Shown here: piece after piece, positions 36,853 to 42,123 of the stretch
How positions within the stretch are numbered: position 1 is the stretch's first letter
Layout of the letters: each line of letters starts with the position of its first letter
Source: Chryseobacterium gwangjuense
GTDB taxonomy: Bacteria > Bacteroidota > Bacteroidia > Flavobacteriales > Weeksellaceae
Assembly (NCBI RefSeq): GCF_021311115.1
Contig: NZ_JAJTNP010000003.1
Coordinates: 62,001 to 126,000 of the forward strand
Length of the DNA stretch: 64,000 nucleotides
Direction: 5' to 3'
Notes under the pieces: model-generated
What the model saw: only the letters and a program-made list of their open reading frames with translations
Database searches by the model: none
What the model was told of the DNA's origin: nothing
Position numbers and translations under genes: made by a program

Positions 36853-37242
36853 ATGAAAATAGAACATATTGCTTTTTGGGTGAGGGATTTGGAGATTATG
36901 AGAAATTTCTATGAAAAGTATTTCGGAGCTATTTCTAATGAAAAATACCATAATCCTGTGAAAAATTTCGAATCTTATTTTTTAAGTTTTGAAAACGGAA
37001 GCAGATTGGAAATTATGACCAGACCAGATATTCAGGAAGGGAACAATTCTTTTGAAGCTCAGAAATTTGGAATTATTCATCTTGCATTTTCAACGGGAAC
37101 TAAAGAAAAAGTTGATGAACTGACTGAAATATTAAGAACAGATGGTTACAAAGTGGTGGGAGAGCCCAGAACATCAGGTGATGGATACTATGAAAGTGTA
37201 ATTCTCGACCCTGAAAACAATATCATCGAAATTATAAGATAG
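36853..37242 (+). CDS. VOC/glyoxalase-family protein
   Basis: A 129-residue VOC-fold protein. The likely metal ligands are His in KIEHIAFWVRDLE, Glu in RLEIMTR, His in GIIHLAFSTG and Glu in NNIIEIIR. It could be a lactoylglutathione lyase-like or other VOC enzyme. The substrate is unknown. It is 8 nt after the acyltransferase gene, so probably co-transcribed. Confidence 0.88.
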   Translation: MKIEHIAFWVRDLEIMRNFYEKYFGAISNEKYHNPVKNFESYFLSFENGSRLEIMTRPDIQEGNNSFEAQKFGIIHLAFSTGTKEKVDELTEILRTDGYKVVGEPRTSGDGYYESVILDPENNIIEIIR

Positions 37243-37280
37243 TTTTAATTCTCAAAGCGAAACTCATGTTTGTTTTGGCT

Positions 37281-37305
37281 CGGCTCGGATCGAAGATCCG
37301 AGCCG
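37281..37305. repeat. Perfect GC-rich hairpin after the VOC gene
   Basis: An 11-bp perfect inverted repeat (37281-37291 with 37295-37305) around GAA, GC-rich against an AT-rich background. There is no strong T-run, so it may be a REP-type or processing/terminator hairpin. Confidence 0.75.
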
Positions 37306-37390
37306 ATTTGTTGTTGGTATATAAATGAGGATTTAAGATTTCCCAAGCTATCATTCTATGGGTAAATTATAAAATAGCAAGAAAAACATT

Positions 37391-37398
37391 TATCTTTG
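37391..37398 (+). promoter_or_regulatory. -7 promoter element of the first micro-ORF
   Basis: TATCTTTG is a full match to TAnnTTTG and lies 13 nt before the ATG at 37412. No clear -33 TTG is present. With the terminator at 37571 it brackets one tiny gene. Confidence 0.6.
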
Positions 37399-37411
37399 CC
37401 CCAGTAAAATT

Positions 37412-37540
37412 ATGACAATACAAAGAGCACATATCAGTTTGAATCTATGCGATCGCCCTGCAGTAAAGGGATCGTTTGGATGTGAATGCATGATATTGGA
37501 TGAGGTGAAATGTGCTTGCTTTGGAAATTATTTACAATAA
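37412..37540 (+). CDS. 42-residue Cys-rich micro-protein
   Basis: A complete frame of 42 codons, from a good promoter element to a good terminator. The product has five Cys: one in SLNLCDRP, then CECMIL and KCACFG. The CxCxIL segment also occurs in the micro-ORF at 37926. No signal peptide or membrane helix is visible, and no family is recognised. The position upstream of the tRNA-like arrays, and the resemblance to the two further micro-ORFs, suggest one small family. Candidate roles are an antitoxin or sensor peptide or a modified peptide precursor. None is demonstrated. Confidence 0.55.
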   Translation: MTIQRAHISLNLCDRPAVKGSFGCECMILDEVKCACFGNYLQ

Positions 37541-37570
37541 ACTAGTAAAAATTTTATCAAAATATAGTAG

Positions 37571-37600
37571 AAACGCCTCGAACATCGAGGCGTTTTTTGT
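37571..37600 (+). terminator. Terminator of the first micro-ORF
   Basis: The 10-bp perfect stem AAACGCCTCG/CGAGGCGTTT (37571-37580 with 37586-37595) is followed by TTTT. It closes the transcription unit of the 42-residue ORF. From here to 37820 only AT-rich sequence is seen. Confidence 0.92.
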
Positions 37601-37826
37601 GTTTTTAGAGTGAAAATTATTTAGAATGAAAAAAAATAACCATAAAAGTGAAAATTATTTAAACGAAAATGAACAACTAATAAGAAAATAAAGCGTGATA
37701 ATTAACCCGATGAGAGACAGTCATTTAGGTATTTAATACATCTGCAAAATATTGCGGACGGAAATTCTCTATTCTAAAATTTAAATTTAATTAATTGATT
37801 TTCAGTTAGTTGATTTTAAAATAAAT

Positions 37827-37857
37827 TTGTGAGTTAAAAAAAATCATTCTTACTTTG
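37827..37857 (+). promoter_or_regulatory. Promoter at the head of tRNA-like array 1
   Basis: TTG at 37827-37829, a 20-nt spacer and TTACTTTG at 37850-37857 (7 of 8 consensus positions). The same TTACTTTGCA string recurs at 40025-40034 before the third micro-ORF and array 2. Confidence 0.65.
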
Positions 37858-37925
37858 CAATCGAAAATTGAAAGCAACAAGTTTTCAAGCCTTTCAAAAA
37901 ACTTATTTAAAACAAGAACAATACA

Positions 37926-38060
37926 ATGAAACCATTACATAGCATACCCAATTTAAATTCACAACGCGGTACATCACCGATGGGGCAGAGTTGTGCTTGT
38001 GTTATTCTTCATGATAGTGAATTTTTGGAAAAAAGGTGCTTATATATATGGGTCAGCTAA
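37926..38060 (+). CDS. 44-residue micro-protein heading array 1
   Basis: A 44-codon frame, ATG 37926 to TAA 38058-38060. The C-terminal half contains MGQSCACVILHDSEFLEKRC. The pattern G-x-SC...EF-x-EK is shared with the interrupted micro-ORF at 40043, and CxCxIL is shared with the micro-ORF at 37412. It begins about 70 nt after the promoter and is closed by the terminator at 38083, directly before the first tRNA-like gene. Function unknown. It could be a leader peptide controlling read-through into the array. Confidence 0.5.
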   Translation: MKPLHSIPNLNSQRGTSPMGQSCACVILHDSEFLEKRCLYIWVS

Positions 38061-38082
38061 TGAACTGACACGTCTAAATTAT

Positions 38083-38113
38083 AAAGCGCCTCCCAAAAAG
38101 AGGCGCTTTTTTT
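38083..38113 (+). terminator. Terminator or attenuator before array 1
   Basis: The 10-bp perfect stem AAAGCGCCTC/GAGGCGCTTT (38083-38092 with 38100-38109) with a T-run that ends 3 nt before the tRNA-His-like gene. Transcripts from 37857 must pass it to reach the array. Confidence 0.9.
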
Positions 38114-38115
38114 AT

Positions 38116-38188
38116 GGTTTCTCTAGCTTATTTGGTAAAGCGTCGGTTTGTGGCACCGGAAAACAGGGTTCGATTCCCGGAGATACCC
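38116..38188 (+). tRNA. tRNA-His(GTG)-like gene, irregular core
   Basis: Acceptor GGTTTCT/AGATACC has one T-T mismatch. Three bases instead of two separate it from D stem GCTT/AAGC. The anticodon arm TCGGT-TTGTGGC-ACCGG gives GTG. The T arm CAGGG-TTCGATT-CCCGG has one mismatch. The discriminator is C, as tRNA-His requires, but the extra G(-1) is not encoded. CCA is not encoded. It is foldable but below the standard of a housekeeping tRNA. Confidence 0.75.
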
Positions 38189-38194
38189 CAAAAT

Positions 38195-38275
38195 GTGAAT
38201 GGTCAATAGTGAATTTTGTTTCACAAGTGAATTTAAAATTGATAAGCAGAGCGAATTGACAATTGGCCATTCATC
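38195..38275. repeat. Palindromic spacer repeat, copy 1
   Basis: About 80 nt bounded by GAATGGTCAAT (38197-38207) and ATTGGCCATTC (38262-38272), which can pair. It shares length, ends and an AATTGATAAGCAGAGCG-type core with copy 2 at 38678-38757. It looks like a small MITE-like or processing hairpin between tRNA-like genes. Confidence 0.8.
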
Positions 38276-38285
38276 AATTAATAAC

Positions 38286-38359
38286 AATCTCATAGCTCAA
38301 ATGGTTAGAGCACCGGTCTTTTAAACCGGGGGTTGAAAGTTCAAATCTTTCTGGGATTA
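38286..38359 (+). tRNA. tRNA-Lys(TTT)-like gene with A1:T72
   Basis: Acceptor AATCTCA/TGGGATT (7 bp, starting with A-T instead of G-C), D arm GCTC/GAGC, anticodon arm CCGGT-CTTTTAA-ACCGG (anticodon TTT), T arm GAAAG-TTCAAAT-CTTTC, discriminator A. The cloverleaf is complete. The A1:T72 end pair and weak T stem set it apart from ordinary bacterial tRNA-Lys. Confidence 0.85.
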
Positions 38360-38367
38360 CAAAAAAA

Positions 38368-38452
38368 GGAGAGTAGGCAAATATTGGTTTGTTGCGGCTT
38401 ACTGCTAATGAGTTCTACGACAGTAGTGAAGGTTCGATTCCTTTGCTCTCCG
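38368..38452 (+). tRNA. tRNA-Ser(GCT)-like gene
   Basis: A class II layout: acceptor GGAGAGT/GCTCTCC, D arm region GCAA...TTGC, anticodon arm GCTTA-CTGCTAA-TGAGT (two wobble pairs, anticodon GCT), variable hairpin CTAC-GACA-GTAG, T arm GAAGG-TTCGATT-CCTTT, discriminator G. The long variable arm is the serine-tRNA identity feature and is retained. Confidence 0.85.
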
Positions 38453-38458
38453 CAAAAA

Positions 38459-38530
38459 GGTCTATTGAGGTAATGGCTAACCTTCCCGACTGTCTCTCGG
38501 GCACTGCGAGTTCGATTCTCGCATAGACCG
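38459..38530 (+). tRNA. tRNA-Asp(GTC)-like gene
   Basis: Acceptor GGTCTAT/ATAGACC perfect, D stem AGG/CCT, anticodon arm CCCGA-CTGTCTC-TCGGG (GTC), T arm GCGAG-TTCGATT-CTCGC perfect, discriminator G as tRNA-Asp requires. It is the best-formed member of the array. It is only 6 nt after the Ser gene. Confidence 0.88.
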
Positions 38531-38534
38531 CAAA

Positions 38535-38590
38535 GATTCACGGAAAATTTCAGATCCGACTGTCTCTTGGAAAGAAATTGAAAGTGAATC
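38535..38590 (+). ncRNA. Armless 56-nt tRNA-like RNA with GTC anticodon loop
   Basis: Perfect 7-bp acceptor-like stem GATTCAC/GTGAATC (38535-38541 with 38584-38590) and a 5-bp anticodon arm TCCGA-CTGTCTC-TTGGA whose loop is identical to that of the Asp gene 50 nt upstream. D and T arms are replaced by 13 and 12 nt of A/T-rich sequence without a T-loop motif, though ATTTC and GAAAT within them could pair. It resembles armless mitochondrial tRNAs. A decayed gene is the alternative, but both remaining stems are intact. Confidence 0.6.
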
Positions 38591-38597
38591 TGCAAAA

Positions 38598-38669
38598 CTG
38601 GAAAGATAACGGTGGTTGTTTACCCGCCCTGGACGCGGGAGGTCATAGGTTCGAATCCTATTTTCCAGA
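38598..38669 (+). tRNA. tRNA-Pro(TGG)-like gene with C33
   Basis: Acceptor CTGGAAA/TTTCCAG perfect with C1:G72 and discriminator A, the bacterial tRNA-Pro identity set. The D arm is weak (three pairs, TAAC/GTTT). Anticodon arm CCCGC-CCTGGAC-GCGGG gives TGG but has C instead of the universal U at position 33. T arm ATAGG-TTCGAAT-CCTAT perfect. C33 would be expected to impair decoding. Confidence 0.72.
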
Positions 38670-38677
38670 CGATAAAA

Positions 38678-38757
38678 GTGAATGGTCAATCGTAAATTTT
38701 ACTTCGTCAGTGAATTTTAAAATTGACAAGCAAAGCGATTGATAATTGACTATTCAC
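38678..38757. repeat. Palindromic spacer repeat, copy 2
   Basis: Ends GTGAATGGTCAAT (38678-38690) and ATTGACTATTCAC (38745-38757) pair with one wobble. It matches copy 1 at 38195-38275 in size and core, and also sits just before a tRNA-like gene. Confidence 0.8.
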
Positions 38758-38768
38758 TTATTAAAAAC

Positions 38769-38840
38769 GATTCTGTAGCTCAATGGTAGAGCACTGGTCT
38801 GTTAAACCAGAAGTTGAAAGTTCGAATCTTTCCGGAATCG
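38769..38840 (+). tRNA. tRNA-Asn(GTT)-like gene
   Basis: Acceptor GATTCTG/CGGAATC with one wobble, D arm GCTC-AATGGTA-GAGC, anticodon arm CTGGT-CTGTTAA-ACCAG (GTT), T arm GAAAG-TTCGAAT-CTTTC, discriminator G as for tRNA-Asn. The cloverleaf is complete and looks functional. Confidence 0.9.
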
Positions 38841-38878
38841 CAAAAACCAAATGTTAGTTGTTTCAAAAGAGAAAAAGA

Positions 38879-38943
38879 AAAGGTTTGTCGAGAGCAGATG
38901 ATCTTTACGCCAAAAAAACACAATATAATAGACAAACTTTTTC
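38879..38943 (+). ncRNA. Array hairpin element A
   Basis: GTTTGTC (38883-38889) pairs with GACAAAC (38931-38937), and a T-run follows. The core starts GAGAGCAGATGATCTT and is related to elements B and C. It lies between tRNA-Asn-like and element B. It may be a terminator-closed small RNA or a processing element. Confidence 0.55.
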
Positions 38944-39028
38944 TTAACTCAAAAAATGATAATTAGTATTTAAGGGCAGAAAGATGAATGAAGAAAGTTT
39001 AAACATAATATAATTTTTAGGCAAAATG

Positions 39029-39085
39029 AAGTCTGTCAAAGCGCAGAAGTTCTTATATCAAACAAAAATAAGACAGGCTTTGTTT
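39029..39085 (+). ncRNA. Array hairpin element B
   Basis: AAGTCTGTC (39029-39037) pairs with GACAGGCTT (39072-39080), and a T-rich tract follows. The core GCGCAGAAGTTCTTATATCA is almost identical to element C. The closing stems of B and C differ while keeping pairing, which supports conserved structure. Confidence 0.6.
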
Positions 39086-39160
39086 TTAATGAAAATTTAA
39101 AAAGAATAATCAGTAAAGAAGAAATTACTCATTGTCTATTACTGATTACTTATAAAAAAT

Positions 39161-39242
39161 GATGGTTCGCCGAAGTGGAAGAGTCGGGGCGGTCTGCAAA
39201 ACCGTTGCGTGAGCTGAGTGGGTTTGAATCCCATAACCATCT
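39161..39242 (+). tRNA. tRNA-Cys(GCA)-like gene with extended variable arm
   Basis: Acceptor GATGGTT/AACCATC perfect, D arm CCGA/TCGG, anticodon arm GCGGT-CTGCAAA-ACCGT (GCA), T arm GTGGG-TTTGAAT-CCCAT, discriminator T, the key tRNA-Cys identity base. The variable region is about 12 nt (TGCGTGAGCTGA, able to form GC-GTGA-GC), longer than the 4-5 nt usual for tRNA-Cys. Confidence 0.85.
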
Positions 39243-39277
39243 CAAATGACTAAATGAGATAAGTCCCGAAGAAAAAA

Positions 39278-39339
39278 AAAGTTTGTCGAGCGCAGAAGTT
39301 CTTACATCAAACAAAAAATTAAAGACAGGCTTTATTTTT
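39278..39339 (+). ncRNA. Array hairpin element C
   Basis: AAAGTTTGTC (39278-39287) pairs with GACAGGCTTT (39324-39333), followed by TTTT. The core GAGCGCAGAAGTTCTTACAT matches element B. It follows the Cys gene by about 35 nt and could be the terminator of that unit. Confidence 0.6.
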
Positions 39340-39370
39340 CTTCAAAAAATTAAAAAAGCGGTATAAAGTT

Positions 39371-39400
39371 ATTACTCATTACCAATTACTTATTACTCAT
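39371..39400. repeat. Reiterated ATTACTCATT word spacer, copy 2
   Basis: The same words as at 19641-19676 (ATTACTCATTACC, AATTACTTATTACTCAT), just upstream of the YkuK gene. A related run lies at 39124-39152. Confidence 0.8.
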
Positions 39401-39450
39401 AAAAATTGACATTATTAACAAATAATTACTTAAACAAACATGTAGAAAAA

Positions 39451-39936
39451 ATGGAAACGCAACAACAAATATGGCAGAACATGACTGGGAAAATTTTCCA
39501 ACGCTCTATCACACAGCTGGTAGAAGAAGCCATCATCCGCGAACAGGCAAATGGGCACCGACTGAAAGTATGTGTGGGTTCAGACTCTCACGTTTACGGT
39601 GATGCCATCAATTATGCTACGGCAGTTGTCTTTATCCGTGAGGGAAAAGGAGCGTTTACCTTTATTAGAAAAGAAAGAGAAATACAGAATATCAGTATCA
39701 AAGAACGAATGCTGAATGAGGTGAACAAATCGGTAGAAATCGCTTATGCAATCTGTTCTATTCTGGAAACTTATGAGGTGGAAATGGAGGTACACGCAGA
39801 CATTAATACCGATCCGGATTTCAAATCCAACGTTGCTTTGAAAGATGCAATGGGTTATATTCTGGGAATGGGATATGTATTTAAAGCAAAACCTTATGCA
39901 TTCGCAAGTTCAAATTGTGCTGATATGATGGTGTAA
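39451..39936 (+). CDS. YkuK-family RNase H-fold protein
   Basis: 161 residues from the preferred start ATG at 39451 (METQQQIWQNMTG). An upstream in-frame ATG at 39406 adds 15 residues read from spacer sequence. The RNase H-like pattern of acidic residues is visible: VCVGSDSHVYGDAINYATAVV (first strand, Asp), ICSILETYEVEMEVHADIN (Asp/Glu) and a C-terminal ASSNCADMMV (Asp). Members (DUF458/YkuK) are predicted nucleases without an assigned substrate. Its place between two tRNA-like clusters suggests that it acts on those RNAs. That role is inference. Confidence 0.85.
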   Translation: METQQQIWQNMTGKIFQRSITQLVEEAIIREQANGHRLKVCVGSDSHVYGDAINYATAVVFIREGKGAFTFIRKEREIQNISIKERMLNEVNKSVEIAYAICSILETYEVEMEVHADINTDPDFKSNVALKDAMGYILGMGYVFKAKPYAFASSNCADMMV

Positions 39937-40042
39937 AATAGCAAGAAGCGGATACCGGAAGTGATATAAAGTTAAAAAAATAACAAAATTTTTCACAACG
40001 CAAAAACATTGCGTAATGCTGTTTTTACTTTGCATCAACAAA

Positions 40043-40177
40043 ATGAAACAATACTAAAATGTTGAAAAACAGATTTTAGTCAAAATATCAGGCAGGTCTT
40101 GTTGGGTGTTTCGGTATATCACCATTGCAGAAGAATTTGTTGAGAAACATGATTTCGTTCTGTTCAACTTGACCTGA
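40043..40177 (+). pseudogene. Interrupted 44-codon micro-ORF before array 2
   Basis: A frame of the same length as the one at 37926 (44 codons plus stop) but with TAA at codon 5 (40055-40057). After it the frame reads protein-like sequence with SGRSCWVFRYITIAEEFVEK, which shares G-x-SC...EF-x-EK with the 37926 peptide. The same TTACTTTGCA promoter-like string lies at 40025-40034. Either a decayed copy (a CAA-to-TAA change would explain it) or a frame that needs stop read-through. Confidence 0.4.
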
Positions 40178-40185
40178 AGGTTTGA

Positions 40186-40248
40186 GGAATTTTCCAAAAA
40201 ATTTCTACTATACGCTATGGGTCGGAGGTTCGAATCCTTCTATTTCCT
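40186..40248 (+). pseudogene. tRNA-like fragment with intact T arm
   Basis: T arm GGAGG-TTCGAAT-CCTTC is fully formed (40224-40240), and the 3' acceptor strand TATTTCC pairs with GGAATTT at five of seven positions. There is no D arm. The anticodon region (around ATACGCT, possible ACG) lacks a proper 5-bp stem. It is best read as a decayed or highly reduced tRNA-like gene. Confidence 0.5.
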
Positions 40249-40250
40249 TC

Positions 40251-40317
40251 GGGGAAGTATAACTCAGTTAGGTAGAGTAATAGCATTAAAGCGAGGGTTC
40301 GACTCCCTCTCTCGTTA
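40251..40317 (+). pseudogene. tRNA-like gene with normal D and T arms but collapsed anticodon stem
   Basis: D arm ACTC-AGTTAGGTA-GAGT and T arm GAGGG-TTCGACT-CCCTC are perfect. The middle is only TAGCATTAAAGC, so the anticodon stem is reduced to about two pairs. The 3' strand TCTCGTT finds no matching 5' strand. The anticodon cannot be assigned safely (TAA possible). Confidence 0.5.
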
Positions 40318-40319
40318 CG

Positions 40320-40394
40320 CACGGGATAGCTCAGTTGGTTAGAGCACTACGCTTTTAACGTAGGTTTGAAATAGACTCAAAATCTATTTTTTTT
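40320..40394 (+). pseudogene. tRNA-Lys(TTT) 5' half fused to a terminator hairpin
   Basis: D arm GCTC-AGTTGGTTA-GAGC and anticodon arm CTACG-CTTTTAA-CGTAG (TTT) are perfect. The variable/T region is replaced by the hairpin AAATAGA/TCTATTT (40369-40375 with 40383-40389) and a T-run. Transcription would end there, leaving a tRNA half. A weak T-arm-like hairpin GAGAGTTTGAATATCTC follows at 40395-40411. Confidence 0.6.
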
Positions 40395-40600
40395 CGAGAG
40401 TTTGAATATCTCATAAAAATATTCACCATAGGAAAGTCCGGGATTTTTTTCGGTTGTTGAATCAACATTTCGAAAAAGCCTGCAAGAAAAGATGTTTTCT
40501 GAAAATGAAATTCAGTTGATGAACAGATGATGATTGGACAAATTTTTCTAAAAAAGACGGTTTTCTGCGTGAGCGATGGTAATGGATATCCTTTTTTTGT

Positions 40601-40624
40601 CACATTGAGCGGAGTCGAAATGTG
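40601..40624. repeat. REP-like hairpin with CACATT/AATGTG ends
   Basis: A 24-nt element with 6-bp ends (CACATT 40601-40606, AATGTG 40619-40624) around a GAGCGGAGTCGA core. From memory, very similar strings occur repeatedly between genes in many Bacteroidota. The surrounding 40412-40843 stretch contains further GC-richer repeat-like sequence (AGCGATGG words) but no gene that I can support. Confidence 0.65.
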
Positions 40625-40843
40625 AACAAAAAAGATAGAAATGAACGTAGCGACCCAAGCTGCTGCTTTTAGCGATGGGAGGGGACACGCCCAAAATCAG
40701 ATTCATTAGAAAATCAGTTCAAAAGCATTGTTCGGAAATGAATAGACTTATTTGAACTCCTTTCCTTCCGCCATTTTGGGAAGAAGAGATTCCGGATTTT
40801 TCTTTTTTAATTAAAATCAATAACCATTTAAAATAATAAAACG

Positions 40844-41941
40844 ATGATAAAAAATGTACAAATTAAAGCGTATGAAACAGGTTTGGTTTTCAAAAACGGA
40901 AACTTAATCGAAATTTTAAAAGAAGGTAATTTCTGGATTTTCGGAGATAAATCTGTGGAAGTTTATGATATGAAAGTCTTGTTTAAAACCAATACTGATC
41001 TTAATCTTTTATTGAAAAATGAAAGCCTGAAATCTCTATTGGAGGTCGTTGAGGTGAAAGACGGTGAAATTGTTCTGATGTACGAAAATGGAATTTTTAA
41101 AGAAGTTCTGAATGTTGGTCAATATGCTTTCTGGAAAGGAATTTTAAACAGAGAATTTCAAAAAATCGACTTAACGAAAGTTGAGATCACGGAAAAGATT
41201 TCTAAAACCATTCTTGAAAATATGAAGCTGAAAAACTTCGTAAGAAAATTTGTGATCACCAATCAATATAAAGGACTTTTGCTGATTGACGGAAAATTAA
41301 CTAAAATTCTGGAAGCAGGAACGTATTACTTCTGGAACAACGAAATTTCCATCGATGTAAAAGCTGTTGATACTCGTATGCAACAAATGGAAATTGCAGG
41401 ACAAGAGCTTCTGACAAAGGATAAAGCAATGCTTCGTATCAATTTCTATGTACGTTATCAGGTGGAAAGCATTGAAAAAGCGTTGATGGAAAATAAGGAG
41501 TATGATAAGCAATTGTATATTTTGATGCAGCTGGCTTTACGTGAATTCGTTGGAGCTTTAACATTGGATGAATTGTTGTTGAAAAAAGATGCTGTAGGAA
41601 AAGAAATCCTCGAAAATCTTGGGAACAAGGCCGAAGAATTAGGTTTGAAGGCTTCCGATGCAGGAATCAGAGATGTGATTCTGACGGGAGAAATGAAGGA
41701 AATCATGAATCAGGTTTTGATTGCCGAGAAAAAAGCTCAGGCAAACAGCATCATGAGACGTGAGGAGACTGCTTCTACAAGAAGTTTGCTGAATACGGCG
41801 AAATTAATGGAAGAAAACGAAGTGCTTTGGAAGCTGAAAGAAATGGAATATATGGAGAAAATTGCCGATAAGATTGGAGATATCACCGTTTCCGGAAACA
41901 GCAACATTGTTTCTCAGTTAAAAGAAATTTTTGCTAAATAG
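40844..41941 (+). CDS. Slipin-type SPFH/band-7 protein with triplicated N-terminal unit
   Basis: A 365-residue protein. Three similar beta-rich units precede or open the SPFH domain: GLVFKNGNLIEILKEGNFWI (about 13), EIVLMYENGIFKEVLNVGQY (about 75) and GLLLIDGKLTKILEAGTYYF (about 148). The SPFH/band-7 domain then runs to about residue 305 (AVDTRMQQMEIAGQELLTKD; LALREFVGALTLDELL; GLKASDAGIRDVILTGEMKE), followed by a charged helix. No N-terminal membrane helix is visible, unlike usual slipins. Slipins occur near RtcB-type RNA repair genes in some bacteria, as I recall. Here it follows array 2. Confidence 0.88.
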   Translation: MIKNVQIKAYETGLVFKNGNLIEILKEGNFWIFGDKSVEVYDMKVLFKTNTDLNLLLKNESLKSLLEVVEVKDGEIVLMYENGIFKEVLNVGQYAFWKGILNREFQKIDLTKVEITEKISKTILENMKLKNFVRKFVITNQYKGLLLIDGKLTKILEAGTYYFWNNEISIDVKAVDTRMQQMEIAGQELLTKDKAMLRINFYVRYQVESIEKALMENKEYDKQLYILMQLALREFVGALTLDELLLKKDAVGKEILENLGNKAEELGLKASDAGIRDVILTGEMKEIMNQVLIAEKKAQANSIMRREETASTRSLLNTAKLMEENEVLWKLKEMEYMEKIADKIGDITVSGNSNIVSQLKEIFAK

Positions 41942-41965
41942 AAACTAATAACGATGATGATAAAG

Positions 41966-41997
41966 AGAGGTTTTGTGAAAGCAAAGCCTTTTTTTAT
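41966..41997 (+). terminator. Terminator after the slipin gene
   Basis: AGGTTTTG/CAAAGCCT (41968-41975 with 41982-41989, one wobble) with a following T-run, 25 nt beyond the stop. Confidence 0.75.
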
Positions 41998-42123
41998 TTA
42001 ATTTTTCTCAATCGTTGATTCGGGTTGTTTAGTTGCTTCAGATAAGTTTGTATATTTGAAAAGTTGCGAGCTATGCTCAAAGATGAGGTTGTTAAACACT
42101 AATAATACAGAATAAACAAAAGA

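Noticed and set aside
37993..38259. An 88-codon plus-strand frame across the array head
   Set aside because: It crosses the terminator at 38083-38113 and the tRNA-His-like gene and has no promoter of its own. It is an accidental frame.
38341..38689. Minus-strand frames opposite the tRNA-like genes
   Set aside because: They are antisense to structured tRNA-like genes and have no protein-family character.
37380..40843. The tRNA-like locus as a prophage or integrated plasmid
   Set aside because: No integrase, structural or replication gene and no attachment repeats were seen. Flanking genes are ordinary chromosomal ones.
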